Assembly: GCA_963765935.1 (NCBI GenBank)
Contig: CAVXXX010000001.1
Span: 744,001 to 808,000 of the forward strand
Length of the DNA: 64,000 nt
Source: JAMXLG01 sp963765935
GTDB lineage: Bacteria; Vulcanimicrobiota; Vulcanimicrobiia; Vulcanimicrobiales; Vulcanimicrobiaceae
Direction of reading: 5' to 3'
Made by a program: the position numbers and the translations under genes. The notes under the pieces are model-generated. The model was given only the letters and a program-made list of their open reading frames with translations, did not search any database and was not told the DNA's origin. Position 1 is the first letter of the stretch; every line of letters starts with the position of its first letter. Positions 53,094 through 62,161 of this stretch are shown one piece after another.

Positions 53094-55378
53094 CGAATCG
53101 CGGCTTCTTGAACGGCAAACTCTAGCGCTTCGAGATACTTCTCGGCGTCCATTGCGGCTTTGCATCCGGACCCAGCGGCTGTAATCGCTTGTTTGTAACG
53201 CAGATCGTTCACGTCGCCGGCGACGAAGACGCCGTCGATATTCGTACGTACGCCGTCGGGTGAGGCGATGTAGCCCGCTTCGTCGAGATCGAGCTGACCT
53301 TCGAAGATTTCGGTATTCGGCGTGTGACCGATCGCGATGAAGAGTGCGTCCGCATCGAAGTTCTGCGTGGAGCCGTCGATCATATTGCGCAACACGAGGC
53401 CGTTCATCACGGTGTCGCCGAGCACTTCCTCCACGACTGTGTTCCAGATGAACTCGATCTTTTCGTGAGAAAGCGCACGCGCCGCCATGATCTTGCTCGC
53501 GCGAAGGCTGTCGCGCCGGTGAATCACCGTTACTTTGCTGCCGAAGCGCGTGAGAAAAAGCGCCTCTTCCATCGCCGAGTCGCCGCCGCCGACAACGACG
53601 ATATGCTTTCCACGGAAGAAAGCGCCGTCGCATGTCGCGCACGTTGAGACGCCGCGTCCGCGAAACGTTTCTTCGCCGGGGATGTTGAGCCACCGCGCAC
53701 TTGCGCCCGTCGCTACAATCACCGTCTTCGCCTGATACTCGGCATCCGCCGTACGCACGACGAACGGCTTCTTCAGGAAGTCAACCGACGTGGCGTCGAC
53801 ATTTTCAATCCGCGAGCCAAAACGCTCGGCCTGCTCGCGGAATTTCATCATCATATCGGGTCCCATAATGCCGTCGGGGAACCCGGGGTAATTCTCGACT
53901 TCCGTCGTCAACATCAGCTGACCGCCGTAGAGGCCCCCGGCAAGCACGAGCGGGTTCAGATTCGCCCGCGCGGCATAGACGGCGGCGGTAAGTCCGGCAG
54001 GGCCGGAGCCGATGATGAGGACTCGTTCCATGGTTGCTCTCAATTCGACCGGCCGTCGCGCGGTTCCGGTTGCAGTGCCGGCGACATGCGGATCCTGCGT
54101 GAAAAGTCGGCGGTCGAGTTGCGTCGCGTATCGTATCCGTGCCAGGGTGGCGCGAGCGTCGCGTTCATCGCTCGCGGCCGCATAGCCGAGAACCATGTCG
54201 CGGGAAGCGTAGGGATCGCCCGCCGCGCGCCTTGCGATCCGGCGTAACATCGATAATGCCTTCGTGCGTTCTCCCATCGCAGCGAGTACGCTCGCGCGCA
54301 GCACGCTCGCATCGATCGGTGCACCCAAACGCGCGACGGCATCGAACTGCAGGAGCGCGCCGCGGTATTCTCCGCGAGCCTCTTCGACGAGACCGAGGAT
54401 CACGCGAGTCTCCATGCGCGACGGCTGCAGTTCTAATGCCTGACGCGCATATCGTTCCGCTTCAGCATAGCGGCGCGCGTAGTAATCGGCGCGCGCAAGC
54501 CATGCGTACGTCGCCGTCGCGACCGGTTGTTGCGCCGCCGCGATCTCGAGTTCGCGCCGCGCATCATCGAGCGCGCCGTGCGCAACGAGAAGATTTCCAT
54601 ACCATTCATGTGCGAGGGCGTCGTTCGGATCGATCGAAAGCGCCGTGCGAAACTCCGTCGCAGCCGTCGCGTCGTCATCGTGAAACACCCGAGCCACCAT
54701 GCCTGAGGAAACATGCGCATCCGCCGACGACGGATCGACTGCCATCGCCTCATGCGCGTTGCGTTCGGCCGCCGAACGCCAGCTATAGCATTGCGCGCAC
54801 GGCCGTTCGAAATCGGCAAGCATCGTATATGCATCGGCCAGGCCTGCGTATCCGGCCGCGCGATCGGGCGTCCGCGCGACCACAATCGAAAAGTACGCGA
54901 TGCTTCGCTTCATCGCGTCAACCGAACGCAAGTTCAAGTAATATCTGCCGAGCCCATAGGCCGTATCGGTCGCCGCGTCCACCATACGCGAACGAGGCGC
55001 ACTTGCAACGATCGCACAAACAATGAGCGCGGCTGCGAGCGCGCAGCGAATGCCGCTGGTGCGCTGCGCCGCGGCCGGCACTTGGGCAACGCGGAACGAG
55101 TAGCCGCGGCGCGGATGCGTCTCGATAATGCCGCTTAGGCCGCGCCTCGCGAAAACGCGCCGGAGCAAGTAAACGTGCTGCGTAAGGTTGCCCTCCTCGA
55201 CGAAGCCTTCCGGCCAAACTCGATCCATGAGCTCGTCCTTCGTAACGACGCGGCCGGAATGTTCGACCAGCACGCCGAGCGTACGAACCGTCTTCGGTGG
55301 AAGATCGACGCGTTGACCGCGGTAACGCAGCGTGAGACTGCGCGAATCGAGTTCGAAACCTGCGAACCGATGAATCAT
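53090..55378 (-). CDS. trxB: wHTH-TPR regulator fused in frame to thioredoxin reductase
   Basis: One uninterrupted frame of 762 residues. Residues 1-100 are an OmpR/CadC-like winged-helix domain (RVDLPPKTVRTLGVLVEHSG, IIETHPRRGYSFRV); about 108-125 is a hydrophobic TM segment; about 140-440 are TPR repeats (GYAGLADAYTMLADFER, YARQALELQPSRME). From residue 450 it is a complete thioredoxin reductase: VLIIGSGPAGLTAAVYAARA, redox centre CATCDGAFF, GGGDSAMEEALFLT and GVFVAGDVND. ATG 55378 has GGAGG. TrxB may also start alone at ATG 54031 (313 residues, usual length), but only a weak ribosome site precedes it. Whether a true fusion or a lost stop codon is unknown. Confidence 0.8.
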   Translation of the reverse strand: MIHRFAGFELDSRSLTLRYRGQRVDLPPKTVRTLGVLVEHSGRVVTKDELMDRVWPEGFVEEGNLTQHVYLLRRVFARRGLSGIIETHPRRGYSFRVAQVPAAAQRTSGIRCALAAALIVCAIVASAPRSRMVDAATDTAYGLGRYYLNLRSVDAMKRSIAYFSIVVARTPDRAAGYAGLADAYTMLADFERPCAQCYSWRSAAERNAHEAMAVDPSSADAHVSSGMVARVFHDDDATAATEFRTALSIDPNDALAHEWYGNLLVAHGALDDARRELEIAAAQQPVATATYAWLARADYYARRYAEAERYARQALELQPSRMETRVILGLVEEARGEYRGALLQFDAVARLGAPIDASVLRASVLAAMGERTKALSMLRRIARRAAGDPYASRDMVLGYAAASDERDARATLARIRYATQLDRRLFTQDPHVAGTATGTARRPVELRATMERVLIIGSGPAGLTAAVYAARANLNPLVLAGGLYGGQLMLTTEVENYPGFPDGIMGPDMMMKFREQAERFGSRIENVDATSVDFLKKPFVVRTADAEYQAKTVIVATGASARWLNIPGEETFRGRGVSTCATCDGAFFRGKHIVVVGGGDSAMEEALFLTRFGSKVTVIHRRDSLRASKIMAARALSHEKIEFIWNTVVEEVLGDTVMNGLVLRNMIDGSTQNFDADALFIAIGHTPNTEIFEGQLDLDEAGYIASPDGVRTNIDGVFVAGDVNDLRYKQAITAAGSGCKAAMDAEKYLEALEFAVQEAAIR

Positions 55379-55459
55379 CGAATTGCCTCCGGCGAACCGA
55401 ACCAGCGGATTGAGGGTTCGTTGAGGATTTGCGAAGCCCGTTTCACGCACGCTCATGGC

Positions 55460-56906
55460 ATGATACCAGCACCCATGGCAGGCATCTGGGCGGCCGAGCG
55501 CGTTCCAACGCCGACCGCGACCTGGCTACCCGCAACGCCGCTCGGTGGTCCGGCGCATTACTTTCTCGTCGTCTCAAAAGGCGCGGACGGAATCCTTCGA
55601 GCGTTCATAAAGAACCCGGAATTCAACGCCGGAACGGCATTCGGTTCGCGCGAGACACTTCCGGCGCTCAATCGCGATGGAACGCTGACACTTCGCGATA
55701 TACCGCCGGATGCTCGTCCACTTGACGTTCCACCGCGCCGGCGCGCCGGAGCTTCGCTGGTTCTTTCCACGCGGGACGCCGGCGTGGACGTATAAGGCAC
55801 CCGACGCACTGGCCGACGGATGGCACGTCGGCACGCTCGCATCAGCCGGGATGGATGAAGTGCCGATCGCCGCGCTCATCGAGCCGATCGCTGCGTTACG
55901 AACGCCCGGGCTGCGATCGCCGTACATTCACAGCATCTCAATCGAGCGACACGGTGTGCTCGTGCTCGACGAATACTTTTATGGTTTCACCCCCGATACG
56001 CCGCACGACGTTCGCTCTGCGGGCAAGAGCATCACGACACTTCTCGTCGGCCGCGCAATCGAGGATTCGCACGAGTTCTCTCCCGCCTCGCGCGTGTTGC
56101 CCCTCTTACCTCAGTATGCGCCGGTAGCAAGCAACGACACGCGAAAGCAAGCGATGACCGTCGCCGACCTAATGACGATGTCATCGGGTCTTGCGTGCAA
56201 CGACAACGATGAAAGCTCTCCGGGCAACGAAGATACAATGCAGAGCCGGCCGGCGGGAACGGATTGGTACCGCTACACGCTCGATCTTCCCATGACGTCG
56301 CAGCCGGGAAGCCGGGCGGTGTATTGTACGGCCGGAATTAACCTTCTCGGCGCGATCATCGCCGGAGCAACGCACACATCGTTGACGGCGTATTTTGAGC
56401 AGCGTTTTGCCGCACCGATGCAATTCGGAACGTATGCTATGTGGCTGATGCCGCAGCCGGCTCCATTTGCATACATGGGTGGAGGCGATTATTTTCGCCC
56501 GCGCGATTTTCTAAAATTCGGCGCGCTGCTGCTCGACGGCGGAACATGGAACGATCGCAGGATCGTCAATCGTTCGTGGATCGAGGCATCGGTGTTGCCG
56601 CGCAGCGCTCCCGAGGGCGAGGGCGACCGGTACGGATACGGTTGGCATCTCACCAGCATCGCCGTCGACGGACGTTCGTATGATGTGATCAATGCCGGCG
56701 GTAACGGCGGGCAATTGATGATCGTCGTGCCGAAGCTTGACGTCGCGGTCATGGTAACGGCCGGGAATTACAACCAGTATCCGGTATGGAGACGGTTTCT
56801 TCCCGACATCGTACGCGCCGTGGTAAGCTCGTGCAATGGCGCAGTGGCCGGAAATCCCCCTGGAAGACACCTTCGGCGACGTTATCCGCAAGGCGATGCG
56901 CGGTAA
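55460..56906 (+). pseudogene. Serine beta-lactamase-like hydrolase, frameshifted
   Basis: Penicillin-binding/beta-lactamase-fold hydrolase in two frames. From ATG 55460 the first frame reads MAGIWAAERVPTPTATWLPA and HYFLVVSKGADGILRAFIKN, the usual N-terminal domain of these hydrolases; around 55705-55730 the family sequence moves to another frame, continuing with LTFHRAGAPELRWFFPRG. The catalytic SxxK is in DVRSAGKSITTLLVG, with AVYCTAGINLLGAI and VINAGGNGGQLMIVVP downstream. The second frame could start at ATG 55710 and would keep the catalytic domain. The end overlaps the next gene by 71 bp. Confidence 0.65.
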
Positions 56907-57675
56907 TCGGCTCGATACGAATGCGCTCGCGCAACGCACCGGCATTGCATCATCGAAGATCGATGCGTGGGTGCACGACCGCGGCAGCGCAACGCCGGAC
57001 GAAGCGCGAGAACTCGCGCGGGCACTTCGACTTGATCCCGACAAACTTGCCGTGCGCGCCGAAGATGCTTGGCATCCGCCGGCCATCGAGCTCCCGGATG
57101 TGCGCCATCATCCTCACAATCCGCATCCGAGCAACGGGTACGTCTTCTTCCTCGACGGAGGGGAGCGGACGGCATTGATCGATCCCGCCGGGATTCCCGC
57201 GAATCTCTTGCGGATCTTGCGCGACGGCGCGTACCATCTGCAGTACATTCTCATCACCCACAAGCATGCCGATCATTGCGATGCGACGGCAGATATTGCC
57301 GCTGCATTTCCCGCTGCACAAATTGTGATGCATGCAGCCGACATTAGCGCGATCGGCTCGCTCGGACAACCAACGCTCAAGGTGCGCGACGGCGAAGAAC
57401 TGCCATTCGGCGACGGCGCAGCAATTCGTATGCTGCACACGCCCGGACATACCGACGGTTCCTCCTCGTATCTCTTCAAATCGACGTTGTTCACCGGCGA
57501 TACGCTTTTTGCCGGCAGCGTCGGCGGCGCATTCGGCGACGTCACCGGCTACGACGACATTCTCAACAGCGTGCGTTCAAAAATGTTCACGCTTCCCGAT
57601 GACACGGTGCTGATGCCCGGTCATGGACCGCCCACGACGATCGCACTCGAGAAAGCGCACAACCCGTTTTTCTAG
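56836..57675 (+). CDS. HTH-domain metallo-beta-lactamase-fold hydrolase
   Basis: 279 residues: N-terminal about 70 residues resembling an XRE-type HTH (GNRLDTNALAQRTGIASSKI, DEARELARALRLDPDKLA), then a glyoxalase II-like MBL domain with ILITHKHADHCDATA, LHTPGHTDGSSSYLF, FTGDTLFAGS and MPGHGPPTT, the full set of metal ligands. The HTH may act as a dimerisation or DNA-binding module. ATG 56836 lies 71 bp inside the preceding gene. Tail-to-tail 4-bp overlap with the GGDEF-EAL gene. Confidence 0.82.
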   Translation: MAQWPEIPLEDTFGDVIRKAMRGNRLDTNALAQRTGIASSKIDAWVHDRGSATPDEARELARALRLDPDKLAVRAEDAWHPPAIELPDVRHHPHNPHPSNGYVFFLDGGERTALIDPAGIPANLLRILRDGAYHLQYILITHKHADHCDATADIAAAFPAAQIVMHAADISAIGSLGQPTLKVRDGEELPFGDGAAIRMLHTPGHTDGSSSYLFKSTLFTGDTLFAGSVGGAFGDVTGYDDILNSVRSKMFTLPDDTVLMPGHGPPTTIALEKAHNPFF

Positions 57676-59543
57676 GACGCGGACTGTACCCACACGCGGA
57701 AATCGGCGGACGCAAGCGGCGGGGACACCGCAATCCCTTGCAACACGTCGCACCCCTCGCCGGTCAACCAACGCGCCTGTTCCGCGCGCTCGATGCCTTC
57801 CGCGCATACCGTGCATCCGCGAGTGCGCGCGAGCGAGATAATGGCGCGCACGATGGCGCAATCACCGACACTCTGCGGAACGCCTCCGACGAAGCTTCGA
57901 TCGATTTTGATTTCATCGACCGGCAGATCTTTGAGGTACCCCATCGAGGAATACCCGGTTCCGAAGTCATCCAAAGCGAATTTTACGCCCCACTCCCGGC
58001 AAGCGTTCATCGTCTGCAACGTGTATTCCACATTTTGAATGGCGACGCTCTCCGTCAATTCGAGAATCAAGGCGTGGGCAGGCAAATGAGCTGCATCCAA
58101 AGCCGATCGAACGCGCGCTCTCAAGGCAGCGTCGCGAAACTGTTTGAGCGAAACGTTGACCGACACACCGACGTCTCGCGATTTTCGCCATTGCGCGCAC
58201 GCTTGCGCCGCTTCGCGCAGCACCCACTCGCCGACGCTTGCAATCTCCCCGTCCGATTCAAGGAGCGAGATGAATTCGGCCGGCGCAATCATCCCGTATT
58301 TGGGATGAATCCATCGCAAGAGCGCTTCCGCGGAAACCACGCGCCGCGTTCGGCTGTCGACGCACGGCTGATAGAACAGGACAAACTGTCTTTTCACGAG
58401 CGCATGATGCACGTCTTCGCGGAGATCGCGCATGCGGATCATGTGCGCATCCGGTTCCCCGCTGACAAGAGACACTGCGTCGTGATGGCCGCCGCGCGCG
58501 CGTCGTATGTTATGGTCACAGCGAGTCAGCAGCGCGTCGACGGTCGCGCCGTCACTCGGATAGGTCGCCACTCCGGCGGTTGCCGTTACATAAATCGACG
58601 TATTGCTGAGTTCGAACGGAGTTGCGAGCGTTTCGAGGAGCTCGTACGCTAATTCTTCAGCGCGTTTCGAATCGACGTCCACGGCAATGATGATGAAACG
58701 ATCCGAACGAATGCGGCATAGGAGTCCTTTGCCGGCTCGCTCCAGGCGCCGTGCAACTTCGACAACCAGTTGATTGGCGATGCGTGTGCCGTACTGGAAA
58801 TCCGCGTCGCGTAGACGATCGAGATCGATTGCGACGAGCGCAACTAGCGAGCCGCGAACGTATGCGGCTTCGATTGCATCATCGCAGAGGTCCGTAAAGC
58901 GATCGAAATTCGGCAGGCCCGTCAGCCGATCGCGCGTCCGCATCAACGCGAGGCGTTCTTCGAGACCAAGCTCAACCGCAACCCTCGCGCGTATCTCGCG
59001 ACGGCGCGCGGCGATCGTAACGGCGCCTACAGCGGCGGCAACGATGCCGGCAACAACGACGGTCCCGAACGGCCCCTCAACAATTGCTGATTGTAAGGAG
59101 CCCTCGATCCCGCTTCTAATGAACGCCGTAACCATGAACGTGCCCAGCGCCAACGCGAGGTCGACGATTGTCGGCGCGACGAGCGGCACCGCAGAAATGA
59201 CCAAAATGCCACGCGAAACGACATAAGGCGAGAATCCGGAACCGGCGAGAAAGATGCCCTGTACGATGTAAAACGCCACGATCTCCAGACGCAGCAGCCA
59301 CATCGCATAGCGACGTAATTGTGGAAAGAGAATCGTCGGCGCGCAGAGGGCGATCGCAGCCGCCGCAAACGCAAGGCGTAATCGCAGCGGTTCCGTGCCG
59401 GGCGGAGCACCGAGAAAGTTTGCGAGTGGATAGACGATCGCGAGAAGTGCGGACGTAACGACAAGCGCGCGCCAAACACGGCGCTCCTCCCACGCTGCAA
59501 CCGCTTCCTGCAGCAGACGGTCGTCGACCACACTCATCGTCAC
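57672..59543 (-). CDS. Membrane GGDEF-EAL protein (probable c-di-GMP phosphodiesterase)
   Basis: 623 residues. N-terminal region with about five or six TM helices, a degenerate GGDEF domain (LTGLPNFDRFTDLCDDAI is normal but the catalytic GG(D/E)EF reads RIRSDRF), and a complete EAL domain: SAEALLRWIHPKYGMI, LELTESVAI, ALDDFGTGYSSMGYL, IKIDRSFVGG and CAEGIERAEQARWL. The EAL part should hydrolyse c-di-GMP, while the GGDEF part is likely regulatory. It fits with the PilZ gene at 44550. Confidence 0.88.
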   Translation of the reverse strand: MTMSVVDDRLLQEAVAAWEERRVWRALVVTSALLAIVYPLANFLGAPPGTEPLRLRLAFAAAAIALCAPTILFPQLRRYAMWLLRLEIVAFYIVQGIFLAGSGFSPYVVSRGILVISAVPLVAPTIVDLALALGTFMVTAFIRSGIEGSLQSAIVEGPFGTVVVAGIVAAAVGAVTIAARRREIRARVAVELGLEERLALMRTRDRLTGLPNFDRFTDLCDDAIEAAYVRGSLVALVAIDLDRLRDADFQYGTRIANQLVVEVARRLERAGKGLLCRIRSDRFIIIAVDVDSKRAEELAYELLETLATPFELSNTSIYVTATAGVATYPSDGATVDALLTRCDHNIRRARGGHHDAVSLVSGEPDAHMIRMRDLREDVHHALVKRQFVLFYQPCVDSRTRRVVSAEALLRWIHPKYGMIAPAEFISLLESDGEIASVGEWVLREAAQACAQWRKSRDVGVSVNVSLKQFRDAALRARVRSALDAAHLPAHALILELTESVAIQNVEYTLQTMNACREWGVKFALDDFGTGYSSMGYLKDLPVDEIKIDRSFVGGVPQSVGDCAIVRAIISLARTRGCTVCAEGIERAEQARWLTGEGCDVLQGIAVSPPLASADFRVWVQSAS

Positions 59544-59568
59544 ACCCGCCCCTAGTAGCGGGGACGTT

Positions 59569-59910
59569 CTACAAGGTGGAGACCGGCACTTTTACGGATG
59601 GACCCGCATCGCTTCGAATCACCGCTCCGGTCGACCGCGGGGCCGAATCTTCCTCGCGAATGAGTTCGAATTGCAGCACCACTTTGCCGGAAGACGGCAT
59701 CGTCTCGTGAAGCTGGGCCGGCGAACAGACCCGGCTATCACAAAATGCCGCGATCCATCCGCCGGCGACATTCGTTGCCCACAAATGAACCGCCGTCCCG
59801 GGTGTGTCTTCGATCGTTAATTGGTACTTCACGGCGGATTTCGTCGCGGTCGGCAGATCGGCGCCTTTCCACGGGGAGAGCAATAACGTCGTCAATGCGA
59901 AAGCGAGCAT
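59569..59910 (-). CDS. Small exported protein of unknown function
   Basis: 113 residues with a signal peptide (MLAFALTTLLLSPWKGADL). The mature part (KYQLTIEDTPGTAVHLWATN, GWIAAFCDSRVCSPAQLHET, KVVLQFELIREEDSA) looks like a beta-rich immunoglobulin-like module with two Cys. GAGGAA precedes ATG 59910. Last gene of the leftward ABC-2 operon, 11 bp after the permease stop. No family recognised. Confidence 0.65.
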   Translation of the reverse strand: MLAFALTTLLLSPWKGADLPTATKSAVKYQLTIEDTPGTAVHLWATNVAGGWIAAFCDSRVCSPAQLHETMPSSGKVVLQFELIREEDSAPRSTGAVIRSDAGPSVKVPVSTL

Positions 59911-59921
59911 CGTCGAATTCC

Positions 59922-60704
59922 TCAGGCGCGCAGTTTGTAGCCGATCGACATCATACGCAGTGCGACGAGGAGCGCCACGATGGTCAACAGCGCGATCATC
60001 CCGAGCGAGAGCCATAACGGCAAAAAGCTCTGGCCGGTGTAACTGCGGCGGAACGCGTCGATCGTGTAAAAGATCGGATTGACCAGTTCGAGACGCTGCA
60101 GCGCTTGCGGCAACATTGCTGCCGACGTGAAAACACCACCGACAAAGGTGAGCGGCGTGAGCACGAACGTTGTGAGGACTGCAAGATGATCGAACTTCTC
60201 TGCCATGAGCCCGAAGATCAACCCGAGCGAGCTAAACAAAATCGACACCATACAGAGAACGCCGAAATAGAGCAACCAGTTCTGCGGCCAGGTGTGCACG
60301 AGAAAGACGCCGAGAACCGTGATGAGGGCCGCAATAAGAATCGCTCGGGCGAGGCTGCCGAGAATATAGCCGAAAACGATTTCGTACGCCGACATCGGCG
60401 CGATCAGCATCTCTTGAATCGAATTCATGAACCGTCCCTGAAAAACCGAACTCGAGCATTCCCCATACGATGAATCGATGGTCTGCAGCATGATGAGTCC
60501 GGGAATGAGGAACTGGGCGTACGTCACACCCTGCACGCTTTGAATCCGGCTTCCGAGCGCGAGGCCAAAGACGAAGACATAGAGCAGCGTCGAGATCACC
60601 GGCGGCCAAATAACTTGATTGATGATCTTCAGGCTTCGGATCATCTCGCGCTTGACGAGCGTCCACATCGCGACGCCGTTGAAGGACGGCACTTCTTGGA
60701 TCAT
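59922..60704 (-). CDS. ABC-2 type transporter permease
   Basis: 260-residue membrane permease of the ABC-2 family (drug, lipid or polysaccharide export) with about six TM helices: VIWPPVISTLLYVFVFGLAL, TYAQFLIPGLIMLQTID, EMLIAPMSAYEIVFGYILGS, FVLTPLTFVGGVFTSAAMLP and MIALLTIVALLVALRMMSIG. It overlaps the ATPase gene by 4 bp; together they form a half-size exporter that would dimerise. Confidence 0.88.
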   Translation of the reverse strand: MIQEVPSFNGVAMWTLVKREMIRSLKIINQVIWPPVISTLLYVFVFGLALGSRIQSVQGVTYAQFLIPGLIMLQTIDSSYGECSSSVFQGRFMNSIQEMLIAPMSAYEIVFGYILGSLARAILIAALITVLGVFLVHTWPQNWLLYFGVLCMVSILFSSLGLIFGLMAEKFDHLAVLTTFVLTPLTFVGGVFTSAAMLPQALQRLELVNPIFYTIDAFRRSYTGQSFLPLWLSLGMIALLTIVALLVALRMMSIGYKLRA

Positions 60705-61423
60705 GCGCGCGTCAGCTCCAAAAACACGTCTTGCAAGCGTGCTCCGTCGGCAATCAACGATTCCGTCGATTGTTGCGTCACGATCTGTCCCTCACGGATA
60801 ATCGCGATCGTCTTGCAGAGTTCTTCGGCTTCCTCCAGATAGTGTGTCGTGAGGAAGATCGTAAGGCCATCGCCGTTGAGATCGCGCAGCAACTGCCAAA
60901 GTTCCAAACGCAATTCCACGTCGACGCCGGCCGTCGGCTCGTCGAGGATCACGAGTTTCGGCTCGTGAATCAATGCGCGCGCCAGTGTCAAGCGGCGCTT
61001 CATGCCGCCGGAGAGACGCGTATATTCGACTTTCGCTTTGGAAGCCAAGCCGAAGCGCTCGAGCAATAGGTCTGCGCGTTCCTTGATCTTCGGTCCACGC
61101 AAGCCAAAGTAGCCCGCTTGGAAGATCAAGACATCGCGAATCGTGAGATACCGGTCGAAGTTGTACTCTTGCGGTGCGAGGCCGATGAACCGGCGTGCTT
61201 CGCGCCACTCGATCTGATTGTCGTGCCCAAATACGCGGATCGTCCCGGAATCCGCCTTTGCAAGACCTACGATCGCATTGATCGTCGTCGTTTTGCCGGC
61301 GCCGTTCGGTCCAAGAAATCCGAAGAACTCGCCTTGCGCGACGCGCAGCGAGACGTCCTTGACGGCCACGAAATCACCGTAGCGCTTGACTAGGTGATCG
61401 ATTTCAATTGCAGGAGATAAGAT
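60701..61423 (-). CDS. ABC-2 type transporter ATP-binding protein
   Basis: About 240-residue ATPase partner of the permease: IEIDHLVKRYGDFVAVKDVS, Walker A LGPNGAGKTTT, signature LSGGMKRRLTLARAL, Walker B LVILDEPTAGVD, and the switch His in LTTHYLEEAEELC. No ATG, GTG or TTG occurs between the metallophosphoesterase stop and the conserved start; ATC 61423 sits in TAATC, overlapping the stop as TAATG would. A longer version from ATG 61642 would overlap the previous gene by 220 bp. Start uncertain. Confidence 0.8.
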   Translation of the reverse strand: MLSPAIEIDHLVKRYGDFVAVKDVSLRVAQGEFFGFLGPNGAGKTTTINAIVGLAKADSGTIRVFGHDNQIEWREARRFIGLAPQEYNFDRYLTIRDVLIFQAGYFGLRGPKIKERADLLLERFGLASKAKVEYTRLSGGMKRRLTLARALIHEPKLVILDEPTAGVDVELRLELWQLLRDLNGDGLTIFLTTHYLEEAEELCKTIAIIREGQIVTQQSTESLIADGARLQDVFLELTRA

Positions 61424-62151
61424 TAGGGCACGTACCCTTTTAGCCGCTTGTAGCGATGGCGGCGCAGCGTAGCGATCAATTCCTCGCTCCCTGGAATCCC
61501 GCAACTGGACAGTTGGGTTGCAACTTTTTTTACGTCGAATTCGATGCGACGCTGTTTGACTTCCCAACCGCCGGAGCGTTCCGTGAAAATTGTATAGCCG
61601 ACCCGCGCATCGCCGTCCTTCGGCAAGCCGGCCGACGCGCAATTCACGAGCATTTTCCCGCGCCAGAAGCGCACGTAGGGCAGGTGGAGATGGCCGAAGG
61701 CGATGGCATTCGCGCGCTCGTCTCCGATCAGTCGCGAGAGCGTCTCGTCATCCGCGTCGGGCCACAAATGTTCGTCGTCGGTCGAGGGATTGGCGTGCAC
61801 GACCAGCAGTTGATTGTCGTCGTCGCCGATACGAATTGCAAACGGCAGATCGGCAAGCCAGCGCAGATACTTCTCGCCGAGCTCATGGCGCGTCCACTCG
61901 AGTTGCGAATGCTCGAGCGTCTCGAACGTTTCGTTTCCCGGTACTCCGAGATAGCGGTCGGTATTTCCGCGGATTGCCTGCGCGCCGACTTCTTCCAGAC
62001 GCTGCAGCACTTTCTTGGGCTTGGGTCCATCCAGGCAATGATCGCCCGCCGCAACGATTGCATCCGCTCCGCCTTGGGCGTGCAAATCCGCAAGGCATGC
62101 ATCCAACCCGACGAGGTTTCCGTGGATGTCGGAAATGACGGCGATCCGCAC
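61423..62151 (-). CDS. Calcineurin-like metallophosphoesterase
   Basis: 242-residue YfcE/MPPE-type phosphoesterase: RIAVISDIHGNLVGLDACLA, IVAAGDHCLDGPKPKKVLQR, AIRGNTDRYLG and VVHANPSTD, AIAFGHLHLPYVRFW hold the dimetal ligands. Probable phosphodiesterase acting on a small substrate. GTG 62151; stop TAA abuts the ABC ATPase. Part of the leftward operon. Confidence 0.85.
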   Translation of the reverse strand: MRIAVISDIHGNLVGLDACLADLHAQGGADAIVAAGDHCLDGPKPKKVLQRLEEVGAQAIRGNTDRYLGVPGNETFETLEHSQLEWTRHELGEKYLRWLADLPFAIRIGDDDNQLLVVHANPSTDDEHLWPDADDETLSRLIGDERANAIAFGHLHLPYVRFWRGKMLVNCASAGLPKDGDARVGYTIFTERSGGWEVKQRRIEFDVKKVATQLSSCGIPGSEELIATLRRHRYKRLKGYVP

Positions 62152-62161
62152 AGCGTTCTCG

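Noticed and set aside
54139..55026. 295-residue + strand frame opposite the TPR region
   Set aside because: Antisense to the wHTH-TPR gene; low-complexity Arg/Pro/Ser product.
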